DNA of 64,000 nucleotides from Burkholderia dolosa. GTDB lineage: Bacteria; Pseudomonadota; Gammaproteobacteria; Burkholderiales; Burkholderiaceae. A program made the translations under genes and the position numbers. The notes below the pieces were generated by a model. That model searched no databases. It was given only the letters and a program-made list of their open reading frames with translations, and was not told the origin of the DNA. The DNA lies in NCBI RefSeq assembly GCF_902499135.1, contig NZ_CABVPR010000004.1, positions 101,475 to 165,474 on the forward strand, read 5' to 3'. Below are positions 44,494 through 54,419 of this stretch, one piece after another; the first letter of the stretch is position 1, and each line of letters begins with the position of its first letter.

Positions 44494-47295
44494 TCAGGCG
44501 TCCGTTTCGACCGCGCCGAACACCCGCGTCCACAGCGCGATGACGGCTGCGCGCTCGTCGGCGACCACGGCCGGATCGACGCGCGCCTTCTCCATCCCGT
44601 CGAGCCGCAGCTTGTGCTGCAACTTGCGGTACGTGCGGTACGCGGCGCCGACGCGCTCGGCTTCGTCCGCGCCCATCAGCCCGAAGCGCGCGACTTCGCG
44701 CAGCAGCGCGATGTTGCCGGTATTGCGGATCAGTTCGGGATCGCTCGACGCGTGCAGCAGCACCCAGTACTGGACGATGAACTCGATGTCGACCATTCCG
44801 CCGCGGTCGTGCTTCAGGTCGAACAGCTCCGTATGATTCGGATGGCCGGCAAACACCTTGCCGCGCATGTCGACGATCTCCTTCGCAAGCACCGCGGCAT
44901 CGCGCGGCGTCGTCAGCACCTGTCGCCGGATCGCCTCGAATTCGGCGCCGATCTGCGGATCGCCCGCGCTGTAGCGCGCACGCGTCAGCGCCTGGTGCTC
45001 CCACACCCACGCGGTATTTGCCGCGTCGCCCTCGCGCAGCTGATAGCGGCGGAACGCATCGAGATCGGTGACGAGCAGGCCGGCCTCGCCATTCGGCCGC
45101 AGCCGCAGGTCGATGTCGAACAGCGTGCCCGCGCCGGTCGCGGTCGTCAGCCACGTGATGAGCCGCCGCGTGAACGTCGTGTAGACGTCCGCCGAGCGCT
45201 CGTCCGGATCGTCGTACAGGAAGATCAGATCCAGGTCCGACGCGTAGCCGAGCTCCTTGCCGCCGAGCTTGCCGTACGCGATCACCGCGAATTTCGGCAC
45301 GTCGCGATGGCGCTTCCCCAGCTGCGACCACACGACCTCGATCGTCACGTCGAGCACCGCGTCGGCGAGTTCGGACAGCCGGTCGCTCACGTGCTCGACC
45401 GACAGCTGTCCCGCAAGGTCGATCAGCAGGATGCGGAACACCTCGGCGTGCTGCGCGTGCCGCAGCAGGTCCATCTGCTGCTCCGGCCCGTCGGCGGCCG
45501 CGAGGCGCGCGCGCAGCGCGTCCTTGAACGCGGGCCAGTCGAACGGGCTCGCGATCGCCTCGTCGTCGAGCAGTTCGTCGAGCAGCTGCGGATGGCGGAT
45601 CAGATAGCCGCCGCCCCAGCGCGTCGCGCCGAGCACCGACAGCACGCGGTCGAGCGCGGCCGGATATTCGGTGAGCAGCGCGAGATAGACGCCGCGCCGG
45701 CTGACCGTCTCGAGCAGATCGAACAGCCGTACGATCGTGTCGTCGCGGCGCGCGGCATCGATGCGCGGCGCGGCCTCGAGCGCGCGCTGCGCGACGCTGT
45801 CGAAGCGCTGCCGGCTCTTTTCCGGCAATCCCGTGTAGCGCGTCGACTGCCAGACCGCGCGCAGCCGCGCGAGCACGGCCGCCGGATCGGCGAAGCCGAG
45901 CGCATCGAGACGCGCGGCGAGCGCGTCGTCCTCGCCGTCGTCGGCGAGCGCGCCGCTCCAGATCCACGCGGCCGCCGTATCGTCGCTCGTCGCGCACGGG
46001 CCGCCGTTCGCCTTGTCGGCGAAGATCTGGTCGAACTGCGCCTCGACGAAGGTCCGGTGGCCGTCGAGCACCGTCATCAGCGCCGCATAGTCGGCAAAGC
46101 CGAGCGACGCGGCAAGCGCCGCGCGCTCGGCGGGCTCGACCGGCATCGCGTGCGTCTGCGCATCGTCGCGGTACTGGAGCCGATGCTCGAGCGTGCGCAG
46201 GAACTGGTAAGCGTCGGTCAGACGCGCGCGCACGTCGTCGCCGATCAGCCCGCGCGCGTGCGCATGACGCAGCACCGCGAGCGTCGGCCGCACGCGGAAC
46301 CCCGCATCCTGGCCGCCGCGGATCAGCTGGAACACCTGCGCGCTGAATTCGATCTCGCGAATCCCGCCGCGGCCGAGCTTGATGTCGTCGGCCTTGTCGG
46401 GCCGCATCGACGCGCGGCGCGCGGCCTCCTGCCGGATCTGCTGGTGCAGCGAACGGATCGCGCCGATCACGCCGAAGTCCAGATAGCGGCGATAGACGAA
46501 CGGCTTGACGATCGATTCGAGCTGCGCGGCGAGCCGCCGCGCCGCGTCGCTGTCGCCTTCGGACACGAGCCGCCCCTTGATCCATGCATAGCGCTCCCAC
46601 TCGCGCCCCTGCACATAGAAATATTCCTCGAGCATCCCGAGGCTGCATACGAGCGGCCCCGAATCGCCGTTCGGGCGCAGCCGCATGTCGACGCGAAACA
46701 CGTAGCCGTCGGCCGTCACTTCGGACAGCACGCCGATCAGCCGCCGGCCGAGCCGCGTGAAGTATTCCTGCGTGGACAGCGGCGAGCGCGTGCCGCCGGT
46801 CGTCTCGCCGTCGTCCTCGTACACGAAGATCAGATCGATGTCCGACGACACGTTCAGCTCGCGGCCGCCGAGCTTGCCCATGCCGACCACACCGAGCACG
46901 ACGCGCTGGCCGTCGGCGCCGCGCGGCTCGCCGTACATCGCTTCGAGCTCGGCCGACAGCAGCGCGAGCGAACGCTGCACGGCGACCTCGGCGAGATCGG
47001 TCATCGCGCCCGTCACCTCGGCGACGCTTGCGAGCCCGCGCAGATCGCGCTCGGCGACCGCGCCGAACACCTCGACGCGCAACTGCCGCAGCGCACGCTT
47101 CAGTTGCTCGTCGGACGGCGCGGCCGCGGCGTCCGGCATCGCGAGCAGTTCGGTCAGGCGCGCGTCGAGCTGCGCACGCGACAGCGGCGCGGCGGCCCAC
47201 GCGGCGATCCGTTCGGCGAGCGCCGGGCGCGCGGCAGCCGCGCGAGCGATGTAGCGGGAATAGGACGTGCTGAGCAGGGCGGAAGCGTCGGTCAT
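44494..47295 (-). CDS. glnE: Bifunctional glutamine synthetase adenylyltransferase/deadenylase
   Basis: 933 residues. Two nucleotidyltransferase domains are visible: VVGMGKLGGRELNVSSDIDLIFVYEDDGE near res 170-200 (adenylyl-removing half) and VIAYGKLGGKELGYASDLDLIFLYDDPDE near res 680-710 (adenylyl-transferring half). Each is followed by a helical GlnD-like domain (for example LGRGGIREIEFSAQVFQLI and HDRGGMVDIEFIVQYWVLL). It adjusts GlnA activity to nitrogen status under PII control. ATG at 47295 (MTDASALL) fits the family N terminus. Divergent from yhdP. Confidence 0.95.
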   Translation of the reverse strand: MTDASALLSTSYSRYIARAAAARPALAERIAAWAAAPLSRAQLDARLTELLAMPDAAAAPSDEQLKRALRQLRVEVFGAVAERDLRGLASVAEVTGAMTDLAEVAVQRSLALLSAELEAMYGEPRGADGQRVVLGVVGMGKLGGRELNVSSDIDLIFVYEDDGETTGGTRSPLSTQEYFTRLGRRLIGVLSEVTADGYVFRVDMRLRPNGDSGPLVCSLGMLEEYFYVQGREWERYAWIKGRLVSEGDSDAARRLAAQLESIVKPFVYRRYLDFGVIGAIRSLHQQIRQEAARRASMRPDKADDIKLGRGGIREIEFSAQVFQLIRGGQDAGFRVRPTLAVLRHAHARGLIGDDVRARLTDAYQFLRTLEHRLQYRDDAQTHAMPVEPAERAALAASLGFADYAALMTVLDGHRTFVEAQFDQIFADKANGGPCATSDDTAAAWIWSGALADDGEDDALAARLDALGFADPAAVLARLRAVWQSTRYTGLPEKSRQRFDSVAQRALEAAPRIDAARRDDTIVRLFDLLETVSRRGVYLALLTEYPAALDRVLSVLGATRWGGGYLIRHPQLLDELLDDEAIASPFDWPAFKDALRARLAAADGPEQQMDLLRHAQHAEVFRILLIDLAGQLSVEHVSDRLSELADAVLDVTIEVVWSQLGKRHRDVPKFAVIAYGKLGGKELGYASDLDLIFLYDDPDERSADVYTTFTRRLITWLTTATGAGTLFDIDLRLRPNGEAGLLVTDLDAFRRYQLREGDAANTAWVWEHQALTRARYSAGDPQIGAEFEAIRRQVLTTPRDAAVLAKEIVDMRGKVFAGHPNHTELFDLKHDRGGMVDIEFIVQYWVLLHASSDPELIRNTGNIALLREVARFGLMGADEAERVGAAYRTYRKLQHKLRLDGMEKARVDPAVVADERAAVIALWTRVFGAVETDA

Positions 47296-47529
47296 CGAGA
47301 AGCGGGCCTGGCGATAAGGCGCGGCCGACACCGGCACGCATGCGCGCCCCGCTGCCGGCCGGCGCCGTGAACTTCGCGGGGCGCCGCAGTGCACCGGATG
47401 TGCCGGACGCACCGCGGCGCTCCGCGCCGGGAAGCCCGTGCCGTCTGCCGCAACGGCCGTCGGCACGGACCCGTGTGATACATTTCAACGTCAGTCTGCA
47501 AAACTACCATATCGCCGCCCGTCCGCCGC

Positions 47530-50500
47530 ATGTCCGACCGTCAGGAATCCGCCGTAGCTGCGCCCGAAGCGGGACCTCCGAAGCACGATCATCCGGTCCT
47601 GCGTCGCGTGTTCAAGGTGACGCTGGCGGTCGGAATCGGCGCGTACTTCGTCGCATCCGGCGCGTTCCTCGGGCTGCGCTACGTGTTGCTGCCGCGCATC
47701 GACGAATTCCGGCCGCGCATCGAGCGGACCGTGTCCGACAAGCTGCACGCGCAGCTCTCGATCGGCAAGCTGTCTCCGCACTGGTCCGGCATGCAGCCGG
47801 GCGTCGAAGTCGAGAACCTGACGATTCGCGGCCGCGACGGCCAAATCGCGCTGTCGGTGCCGCACGCGACGGCCGCGCTGTCGTGGATCTCGCTGCTGCG
47901 GCTGTCGCCCGCGCTGTCGAGCCTGATCGTCGATCGGCCCGACCTCGTCGTCGCGCGCGCGGCGGACGGCTCGCTCAGCATCGCGGGCGTCGGCGTGCCG
48001 ACCACCCGCGGCGGCAACGACACGTTCAGCACGTGGCTGCTCAAGCAGGAAGCGATCGTGCTGCGCAGCGGCACGCTGCGCTGGCGCGATGCGCAGCACG
48101 ACGCGCCCGAACTCGCGCTGTCCGGCATCCGGCTCGCCGTGCTCAACGACGGCCGTACGCACAAGGCCGCACTGCAGGCGCCCGCGAACGGCACGCTGCT
48201 GCTCGGCCCGCTCGACTTCCGCGCACGCTTCACGCACCGCCCGCTCGCGCCGATCGGCAAGCCGTCGAACTGGACCGGCGACGCGTATCTGTCGACCGGC
48301 CCGGTCGACCTGCAGACGCTGTCGCGCTACATCGACATGCCGCTCACGATCCACGCGGGCCGGATCGACAACGCGATCTGGGCGACCTTTCATGACGGCC
48401 ATCTGCGCTCGGCGGGCGGCGACCTGCAGGGCGCGGACGTCGCGCTGCGCGTGCGGCCGACGCAGCCGCAGCTCGACGTGCCGACCGTCGGCTTCGGCTG
48501 GGACATGGCGCTGAATGCCGGTCGCGACTACACGCTGCATCTGACGCGCTTCAACGCGGAACTCGGCCAGCCGCCGCTGCCGGACGGCACGCCGGTCGCG
48601 CGCTCGCTCGCGCTGTCGACGCTGACCGCCCGCTACCGCGTGCCGACCGCCGATCAGGGGCAGTTGCTGAGCGTCGTCGGCGACCGCGTCGATCTCGGGA
48701 TCCTCAGCGAATTCATCCGCGGTCTGCCGCTGCCGGCGCGCCTGCGCAACGAGCTGCTCAAGATCGACCCGCGCGGGATGGTGTCGAACTATCACATCGA
48801 GGTCGAACGCGCGAAGCCGGCACGCGCCGATCTCGCCGACGAGGAGCGACGCACGGGCACCGCGCCGATCGTGCGCTACCGGTTCCTCGGCGACCTGCAG
48901 GGCATCAGCTTCGCCGCGCAGGAGCCGCCGCCGGGGCTGTCGCCGCGCGGCCACCCGCGCGCAGGCTGGCCCGGCATCGAGAATCTGTGGGGGCGAGTCG
49001 ACGCGACCGAGACCGGCGGCACCGCGCAGTTCGACACGGTCGACGCGGCCGTCACCGTACCGGGCGAATTCGACGAGCCGCGGCTGACGTTCGACCGGCT
49101 GCGCGGCAATGCGAAATGGACGATCACGCCCGCGCCCGGCGACAAGCACGCGCGCATCGACGTGACGGTGCCCGATCTGCTGGTCGCGAACGCCGACGCC
49201 GAGATCGCGGTATCGGGCACCTATACGAACCCCGGCCACGGGCGCGGCTCGCTCGACCTGCGCGCCGACTTCGCGCGCGCATCGGTCGCGCGCATTCCGC
49301 GCTACCTGCCGACCGGGATGCCCGAACGCCTGCGGCAGTATCTCGACCATGCGCTGCAGGGCGGCAACGTGACGAAGGGCGCGTCGATCGTCGCGCGCGG
49401 CCCGCTCGACAAGTTCCCGTTCGAACACGAGCCGGACGCCGGCGTGTTCCATATCGTCGCGCCGTTTACCGGCGGCCGTTTCGAGCCGACGCCGTATCCG
49501 CCGCGCAAGCTCGCGAACGGCACGCCGAGCGTATGGCCGGCGTTCGACGGCATCGACGGCGTGTTCGAGCTCGCGCAGAACAAGCTGCGCTTCGACATCG
49601 CGCGCGCGCACTACAAGCGCGTTGCGCTGACGAACGTCGTCGGCCGGATCGACGATCTCGGCCACCCGATCGATTCGCCGCTCGTGATCGAAGGTCGCGC
49701 GAACGGCCCGCTCGCGGATCTGCTCGACTACGCGGACAACAGCGCGCTCGGCACGATGAGCGACCACGTCGCGCAGCGAATCGACGCCGCCGGCCCCGCA
49801 TCGCTGTCGCTGAAGCTGACGATTCCGCAGCGCATCGCGCACAAGCACACCGCGATCGAAGGCGCGCTCGCGTTCGGCGGCAACACGCTGTCGGCCGACG
49901 GCGTGCCGCCGTTGTCCGCGCTGCGCGGCAGCGTCCGGTTCACCGAGTCGGGCGCGTCGCTGCACGACCTGTCCGCGCGCTTTCTCGGCGGGCCGGTGCA
50001 TGCGAACGGCAGCTTCCGGTCGCACGGCCCGTACGCGGTCGACGTCGACGGCCGGCTCGCGCTCGACGCCGCGCGCGGCCTGAACCTGCGCGGCGCCGCT
50101 GCGGCGCTGCTCGAACACGTGGTCGGCGACGCGCCGTACAAAGTCGCGGTGCGCGGCGCGCCGGGCCGGCTGCCGGACGTCACCGCGCACGCCGACCTGA
50201 CGGACGTCGCGCTGAACTTCCCGGCGCCGTTCGCGAAACCGGCCGGCACGCCGATGCCGTTCAGCTTCACGCTGCAGCCGGCGCCGCAGGCGGGCGGCAA
50301 GCGTCTCGAGCACGCGGATCTGACGCTCGGGCCGGTGTCCGCGTCGTACCTGCTCGACGCGACGCGCGGCGAACCGTTGCGCGCGGTGCGCGGCGCGCTG
50401 GGCATTCACCGGATGCCCGACATGCCGCAGGAAGGCGTGAGCGCGGCGGTCGACGTCGACGAACTCGACGCCGACGCGTGGCTCGCGCTCGCCCGCACGC

Positions 50501-51726
50501 TACAGACCGACACGCCGCGCGCGCCGCAGACCGATACGCCGCGCGTCGACGTCGCAAGCTTTGCACCGAAGCGTTTCGCGCTCCATTTCGGCACGCTGAA
50601 GCTGCTGACGCGCAACTGGGAAAACGTGATCGTCGGCGCGTCGCACGTCGACGATCTGTGGCAGGCCAACATCGCGTCGAACCAGGTATCCGGCTACCTG
50701 TCGTGGGCGCCGGGCGGCGGCCACAACGGCGCCAGCGTGCTGAACGCACGGCTCGCGAAACTGGTGATTCCGCAAAGCGCGCAGCACGATCTCGTCGGTC
50801 GCGCGATGAACCTGCCGACGCCGACCGACCGCCCGATGCCGTCGGTCGACGTGATCGTCGATCAGGTCGTCGCGCGCAATCACGACATCGGCCGCCTCAC
50901 CGTGAATGCACGCAACATCGACGAAGACGGCACGCCCGTCTGGCAGCTCGACAAGCTCGAGCTGTCGAACCCGGCCGCGAAGCTGACGGCGACCGGCAAC
51001 TGGCGCACGTCGCGCCGCGCGCTTGCCCGCGGCGTCGACGAAAACGACGCGCCGCGCCGCAGCGTGTTCGACTTCAAGCTCGACATCGACGATGCGGGCG
51101 CGCTGCTCGATCGCGTCGGCCTGCCGCGCACGCTCGCGAACGGGCACGGCACGGTGACCGGCAAGGTCGGCTGGCGCGGCGGGCCGACCGCGCTGCACTT
51201 CCCGTCGCTCGGCGGGCAAGTCGCGCTCGATCTGGAGCACGGCCAGATCCTGAAGGTCGATCCGGGTGCCGCAAAACTGCTCGGCGTGCTGAGCCTGCAA
51301 AGCCTCGCGCGCTTCCTGACGCTGAATTTCCGCGACGTGGTCGGCAAGGGGCTGCCGTTCGACAAGATCACCGGCACCGGCCGGATTTCCAACGGAATCG
51401 TGCGCACCGACGACTTCCAGATGACGACCGCGCCGGCGAACGTCACGGTGCGCGGCGCGATCGATCTGGGCGCCGAGACGCAGGATCTGCACGCGCACGT
51501 CGCGCCGAAGGTCGGCGCGGGCGCGGCGGCGATCGCGGCGGCCGTCGTCAATCCGCTGCTCGGGATCGGCGTGCTCGCGGCCGACTTCGCGCTGTCGCAG
51601 ACGCTCCAGCGCACGTTCGCGCTGGACTACGCAATCACCGGCTCGTGGGCGCATCCGCACATCGAGCGGGTGCGGGGCGATCAGGGTAAGATGAACCACG
51701 GTCCGGCCGACGCGGCAAGCCATTGA
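47530..51726 (+). CDS. yhdP: YhdP-family AsmA-like lipid-transfer protein
   Basis: 1398 residues, the largest gene here. One N-terminal membrane helix (VFKVTLAVGIGAYFVASGAFLGLRYVLLP) anchors a very long periplasmic part rich in beta strands, starting with LHAQLSIGKLSPHWSGMQPGVEVENLTI and ending in the DUF3971/AsmA_2-like C terminus (GHGTVTGKVGWRGGPTALHFPSLGGQVALDLEHGQILKVDPGAAKLLGVLSLQSL). YhdP-type proteins form hydrophobic bridges that carry phospholipids to the outer membrane. Next to glnE divergently; its end meets the nitrilase gene. Confidence 0.93.
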   Translation: MSDRQESAVAAPEAGPPKHDHPVLRRVFKVTLAVGIGAYFVASGAFLGLRYVLLPRIDEFRPRIERTVSDKLHAQLSIGKLSPHWSGMQPGVEVENLTIRGRDGQIALSVPHATAALSWISLLRLSPALSSLIVDRPDLVVARAADGSLSIAGVGVPTTRGGNDTFSTWLLKQEAIVLRSGTLRWRDAQHDAPELALSGIRLAVLNDGRTHKAALQAPANGTLLLGPLDFRARFTHRPLAPIGKPSNWTGDAYLSTGPVDLQTLSRYIDMPLTIHAGRIDNAIWATFHDGHLRSAGGDLQGADVALRVRPTQPQLDVPTVGFGWDMALNAGRDYTLHLTRFNAELGQPPLPDGTPVARSLALSTLTARYRVPTADQGQLLSVVGDRVDLGILSEFIRGLPLPARLRNELLKIDPRGMVSNYHIEVERAKPARADLADEERRTGTAPIVRYRFLGDLQGISFAAQEPPPGLSPRGHPRAGWPGIENLWGRVDATETGGTAQFDTVDAAVTVPGEFDEPRLTFDRLRGNAKWTITPAPGDKHARIDVTVPDLLVANADAEIAVSGTYTNPGHGRGSLDLRADFARASVARIPRYLPTGMPERLRQYLDHALQGGNVTKGASIVARGPLDKFPFEHEPDAGVFHIVAPFTGGRFEPTPYPPRKLANGTPSVWPAFDGIDGVFELAQNKLRFDIARAHYKRVALTNVVGRIDDLGHPIDSPLVIEGRANGPLADLLDYADNSALGTMSDHVAQRIDAAGPASLSLKLTIPQRIAHKHTAIEGALAFGGNTLSADGVPPLSALRGSVRFTESGASLHDLSARFLGGPVHANGSFRSHGPYAVDVDGRLALDAARGLNLRGAAAALLEHVVGDAPYKVAVRGAPGRLPDVTAHADLTDVALNFPAPFAKPAGTPMPFSFTLQPAPQAGGKRLEHADLTLGPVSASYLLDATRGEPLRAVRGALGIHRMPDMPQEGVSAAVDVDELDADAWLALARTLQTDTPRAPQTDTPRVDVASFAPKRFALHFGTLKLLTRNWENVIVGASHVDDLWQANIASNQVSGYLSWAPGGGHNGASVLNARLAKLVIPQSAQHDLVGRAMNLPTPTDRPMPSVDVIVDQVVARNHDIGRLTVNARNIDEDGTPVWQLDKLELSNPAAKLTATGNWRTSRRALARGVDENDAPRRSVFDFKLDIDDAGALLDRVGLPRTLANGHGTVTGKVGWRGGPTALHFPSLGGQVALDLEHGQILKVDPGAAKLLGVLSLQSLARFLTLNFRDVVGKGLPFDKITGTGRISNGIVRTDDFQMTTAPANVTVRGAIDLGAETQDLHAHVAPKVGAGAAAIAAAVVNPLLGIGVLAADFALSQTLQRTFALDYAITGSWAHPHIERVRGDQGKMNHGPADAASH

Positions 51727-51773
51727 TCCGCGCCGCCGGGCCGCACCCCACTTATGAAGCAACCGATCCTGCG

Positions 51774-52601
51774 ATGACCGACCACCCCCTTTCCGCCACG
51801 CCGTTTCGGGTCGCCGCGCTGCAGATGGTGAGCACGCCGGACGTCGCGCGCAACCTGGCCGACGCGCGCCGCCTGATCGCGGAAGCGGCCGGCGAAGGCG
51901 CGCAGCTCGTGCTGCTGCCCGAATACTTCTGCTTCATGGGCCACCGCGACACCGACAAGCTCGCGCTGGCCGAGCCCTATCAGGACGGACCGATCCAGCG
52001 CTTCCTCGCGGATGCCGCGCGCCGCCACGGCGTGTGGGTGATCGGCGGCACGCTGCCGCTGAAGGCGCCCGAGCCCGACCGCGTACTGAACACGACGCTC
52101 GTGTTCGACCCGTCCGGCAACGAGGCGGCCCGCTACGACAAGATTCACCTGTTCAACTTCGAGAAAGGCGACGAATCGTTCGACGAGGCGCGCACGATCC
52201 GCGCCGGCGACACGGTCGTCGCGTTCGACGCGCCGTTCGGCCGGGTCGGCCTGTCGGTCTGTTACGATCTGCGCTTTCCGGAGCTGTATCGCAGGATGGG
52301 CGATTGCGCGCTGATCGTCGTGCCGTCGGCGTTTACGCATACGACGGGCCGCGCGCACTGGGAAACGCTGCTGCGCGCGCGGGCCGTCGAGAACCAGTGC
52401 TACGTGCTGGCGGCCGCACAGGGCGGCAAGCACGAGAACGGCCGGCGCACGTGGGGCCACAGCATGCTGATCGATCCGTGGGGCGAGATCGTCGCCGTGC
52501 GCGACGTCGGCGCGAGCGTCGTGCTCGGCGCGATCGATTCGCAGCGCATCGCCGACGTGCGCCAGAGCCTGCCCGCGTGGCGGCACCGTGTGCTGACCTG
52601 A
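51774..52601 (+). CDS. Nitrilase-superfamily amidase (Nit1-like)
   Basis: 275 residues. The catalytic Glu-Lys-Cys triad of carbon-nitrogen hydrolases is seen in VLLPEYFCFMG, YDKIHLFNF, and LSVCYDLRFPELYRRMG. It ends RTWGHSMLIDPWGEIVA, as in the Nit/YbeM deaminated-glutathione amidase group; a role in metabolite repair is the best guess. ATG at 51774 is used rather than the TTG at 51723. Lies between yhdP and tldD, the same order seen in related genomes. Confidence 0.88.
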   Translation: MTDHPLSATPFRVAALQMVSTPDVARNLADARRLIAEAAGEGAQLVLLPEYFCFMGHRDTDKLALAEPYQDGPIQRFLADAARRHGVWVIGGTLPLKAPEPDRVLNTTLVFDPSGNEAARYDKIHLFNFEKGDESFDEARTIRAGDTVVAFDAPFGRVGLSVCYDLRFPELYRRMGDCALIVVPSAFTHTTGRAHWETLLRARAVENQCYVLAAAQGGKHENGRRTWGHSMLIDPWGEIVAVRDVGASVVLGAIDSQRIADVRQSLPAWRHRVLT

Positions 52602-52684
52602 ACCGGCCGCGCCGCTTGAACCGACGCGCGGCCGACCCATCTGCGAACAAGCCCCGACAACTTTTTGAGAACCCCGATAACCGC

Positions 52685-54151
52685 ATGAACATCATCGAAC
52701 CCGGCATCCGCAACCTCGCGCTGGCGAAGGACATCCTGCTCACGCCGTACGGCCTCGACGAAAGCCTGCTCACGCGCACGATCGCCGACATCTTCACGCA
52801 TCGCGTCGATTACGCGGACCTGTACTTCCAGGCGACCCGCAGCGAAGCGTGGAGCCTCGAGGAAGGCATCGTGAAGTCGGGCAGCTTCAGCATCGACCAG
52901 GGCGTCGGCGTGCGCGCGGTCGCGGGCGACCGCACCGCGTTCGCCTACTCGGACGACCTGTCGCCGGAGGCGATCGCGCAGGCGGCCGCGGCGACGAAGG
53001 CGATCGCGGCGGCCGGCGGCGGCCGGCAGAAGGTGAAGGCGGCGACGTCGCTGAAGGGGATCGCGGGCCGCGATCTGTATCTGCCGTCCGATCCGCTCGC
53101 GTCGCTCGACGCGACCGCCAAGGTCAAGCTGCTCGAGCGCATCGAGCAGATGGCGCGCAGCCGCGACCCGCGCATCACGCAGGTGATGGCGGGGCTCGCC
53201 GGCGAATACGACGTCGTGCTGGTCGCGCGCAGCGACGGCGCGCTCGCCGCCGACATCCGCCCGCTCGTGCGCGTGTCGGTCACCGTGATCGCCGAGCAGA
53301 ACGGCCGTCGCGAGATCGGCTCCGGCGGCGGCGGCGGCCGCTTCGACTACGGCTACTTCACCGACGACGTGCTGTCGCGCTACGTCGACGATGCGGTGCA
53401 TGCGGCGCTCGTGAACCTCGACGCCCGTCCCGCGCCGGCCGGCGCGATGACCGTCGTGCTTGGGCCGGGCTGGCCGGGCGTGCTGCTGCACGAGGCGATC
53501 GGCCACGGCCTCGAGGGCGATTTCAACCGCAAGGGCTCGTCGGCATTCGCCGGCCGGATCGGCGAGCAGGTCGCGGCGAAGGGCGTGACCGTCGTCGACG
53601 ACGGCACGCTGCCGAACCGCCGCGGTTCGCTGAACATCGACGACGAAGGCAACCCGACGCAGTGCACGACGCTGATCGAGGACGGCATCCTGAAGGGCTA
53701 CATCCAGGACACGCTGAACGCGCGGCTGATGAAGATGCCGGTCACCGGCAACGCGCGCCGCGAGTCGTACGCGGCGCTGCCGATGCCGCGCATGACGAAC
53801 ACGTACATGCTGAACGGCGACAAGGACCCGCAGGAAATCATCGCGTCGGTGAAGAACGGCCTTTACGCGGTGAACTTCGGCGGCGGCCAGGTCGACATCA
53901 CGAACGGCAAGTTCGTGTTCTCAGCGTCCGAGGCGTACATGATCGAGAACGGCAAGGTCACCTACCCGGTGAAGGGCGCGACGCTGATCGGCAGCGGCCC
54001 GGAATCGCTGAAGTACGTGAGCATGATCGGCAACGACATGTCGCTCGACACCGGCGTCGGCGTGTGCGGCAAGGAAGGCCAGAGCGTGCCGGTCGGCGTC
54101 GGCCAGCCGACGCTGCGCATCGACAAGATGACGGTCGGCGGTACGGCATAA
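52685..54151 (+). CDS. tldD: Metalloprotease TldD
   Basis: 488 residues, full length. Zinc site HEAIGHGLEGDFNRKGSSAFAGRIGEQVA (HExxxH) and the U62-family C-terminal part (RRESYAALPMPRMTNTYMLNGD, VGGQVDI-like FGGGQVDITNGKFVFSASEAYMIENGKV). TldD works with TldE/PmbA to cleave peptides, including antitoxins and RiPP precursors. Followed by a probable terminator; the aroG promoter begins within the next 80 bp. Confidence 0.96.
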   Translation: MNIIEPGIRNLALAKDILLTPYGLDESLLTRTIADIFTHRVDYADLYFQATRSEAWSLEEGIVKSGSFSIDQGVGVRAVAGDRTAFAYSDDLSPEAIAQAAAATKAIAAAGGGRQKVKAATSLKGIAGRDLYLPSDPLASLDATAKVKLLERIEQMARSRDPRITQVMAGLAGEYDVVLVARSDGALAADIRPLVRVSVTVIAEQNGRREIGSGGGGGRFDYGYFTDDVLSRYVDDAVHAALVNLDARPAPAGAMTVVLGPGWPGVLLHEAIGHGLEGDFNRKGSSAFAGRIGEQVAAKGVTVVDDGTLPNRRGSLNIDDEGNPTQCTTLIEDGILKGYIQDTLNARLMKMPVTGNARRESYAALPMPRMTNTYMLNGDKDPQEIIASVKNGLYAVNFGGGQVDITNGKFVFSASEAYMIENGKVTYPVKGATLIGSGPESLKYVSMIGNDMSLDTGVGVCGKEGQSVPVGVGQPTLRIDKMTVGGTA

Positions 54152-54168
54152 CCGCATCGCCGCGCAGA

Positions 54169-54206
54169 CAATCCGCGCATTTTGGCAAAAGCGCGCGGAT
54201 TGTCCG
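54169..54206 (+). terminator. Probable tldD terminator
   Basis: CAATCCGCGC (54169-54178) and GCGCGGATTG (54193-54202) form a 10-bp stem around a 14-nt loop; only a short TCCGCATTTT tail follows, so efficiency is uncertain. Confidence 0.55.
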
Positions 54207-54225
54207 CATTTTCGAGCGCCCCCGG

Positions 54226-54254
54226 TTGTCAGCCGTGCGGCGACGCGGTATAAA
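54226..54254 (+). promoter_or_regulatory. Sigma-70 promoter of the aroG leader
   Basis: TTGTCA (54226-54231), 17-bp spacer, TATAAA (54249-54254). The predicted start near 54261 lies about 30 nt before the leader-peptide ATG. Confidence 0.75.
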
Positions 54255-54291
54255 CTCCGAATCGACTTTTTCGACGAACCGAATCTCCGTC

Positions 54292-54357
54292 ATGTCCGCC
54301 AAGTTTTACTTTTACTTTTTTTGGTATCTCAGACCGCTGGCGGATCGAGAGGGTTGA
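54292..54357 (+). CDS. Aromatic-rich leader peptide of aroG (attenuation)
   Basis: A 21-codon ORF encoding MSAKFYFYFFWYLRPL and a short tail, stop at 54355-54357. Codons 5-12 read Phe-Tyr-Phe-Tyr-Phe-Phe-Trp-Tyr: eight consecutive aromatic codons covering all three end products of the pathway that aroG starts. The ORF sits directly between the promoter and a terminator/antiterminator pair, the classical layout of ribosome-mediated attenuation. Its own Shine-Dalgarno sequence is poor. Confidence 0.88.
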   Translation: MSAKFYFYFFWYLRPLADREG

Positions 54358-54419
54358 TGGCGCGCAAAGCGCAACCGAAATTCCCGAAAAAACCGCCGGC
54401 GAACCCGGCGGTTTTTTTT
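54335..54419 (+). terminator. Attenuator of aroG: terminator with competing antiterminator
   Basis: Terminator: CCGCCGG (54393-54399), loop CGAAC, CCGGCGG (54405-54411), then T8 (54412-54419), with A6 before the stem. Antiterminator: CGCTGGCGG (54335-54343), inside the leader ORF, can pair with CCGCCGGCG (54393-54401) over 9 bp with one G-U. A ribosome reaching the leader stop covers the first arm and frees the terminator; a ribosome stalled at the early aromatic codons leaves it open. Confidence 0.85.

Noticed and set aside
47491-50409. Very long antisense frames, such as those opposite yhdP, mutL (21000-23156), glnE (44614-47370) and glyA/nrdR (6510-8585)
   Set aside because: In very GC-rich DNA the antisense strand has few stop codons. 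These products are Arg/Ala/Asp-rich without domains, while the sense genes are full-length known families.
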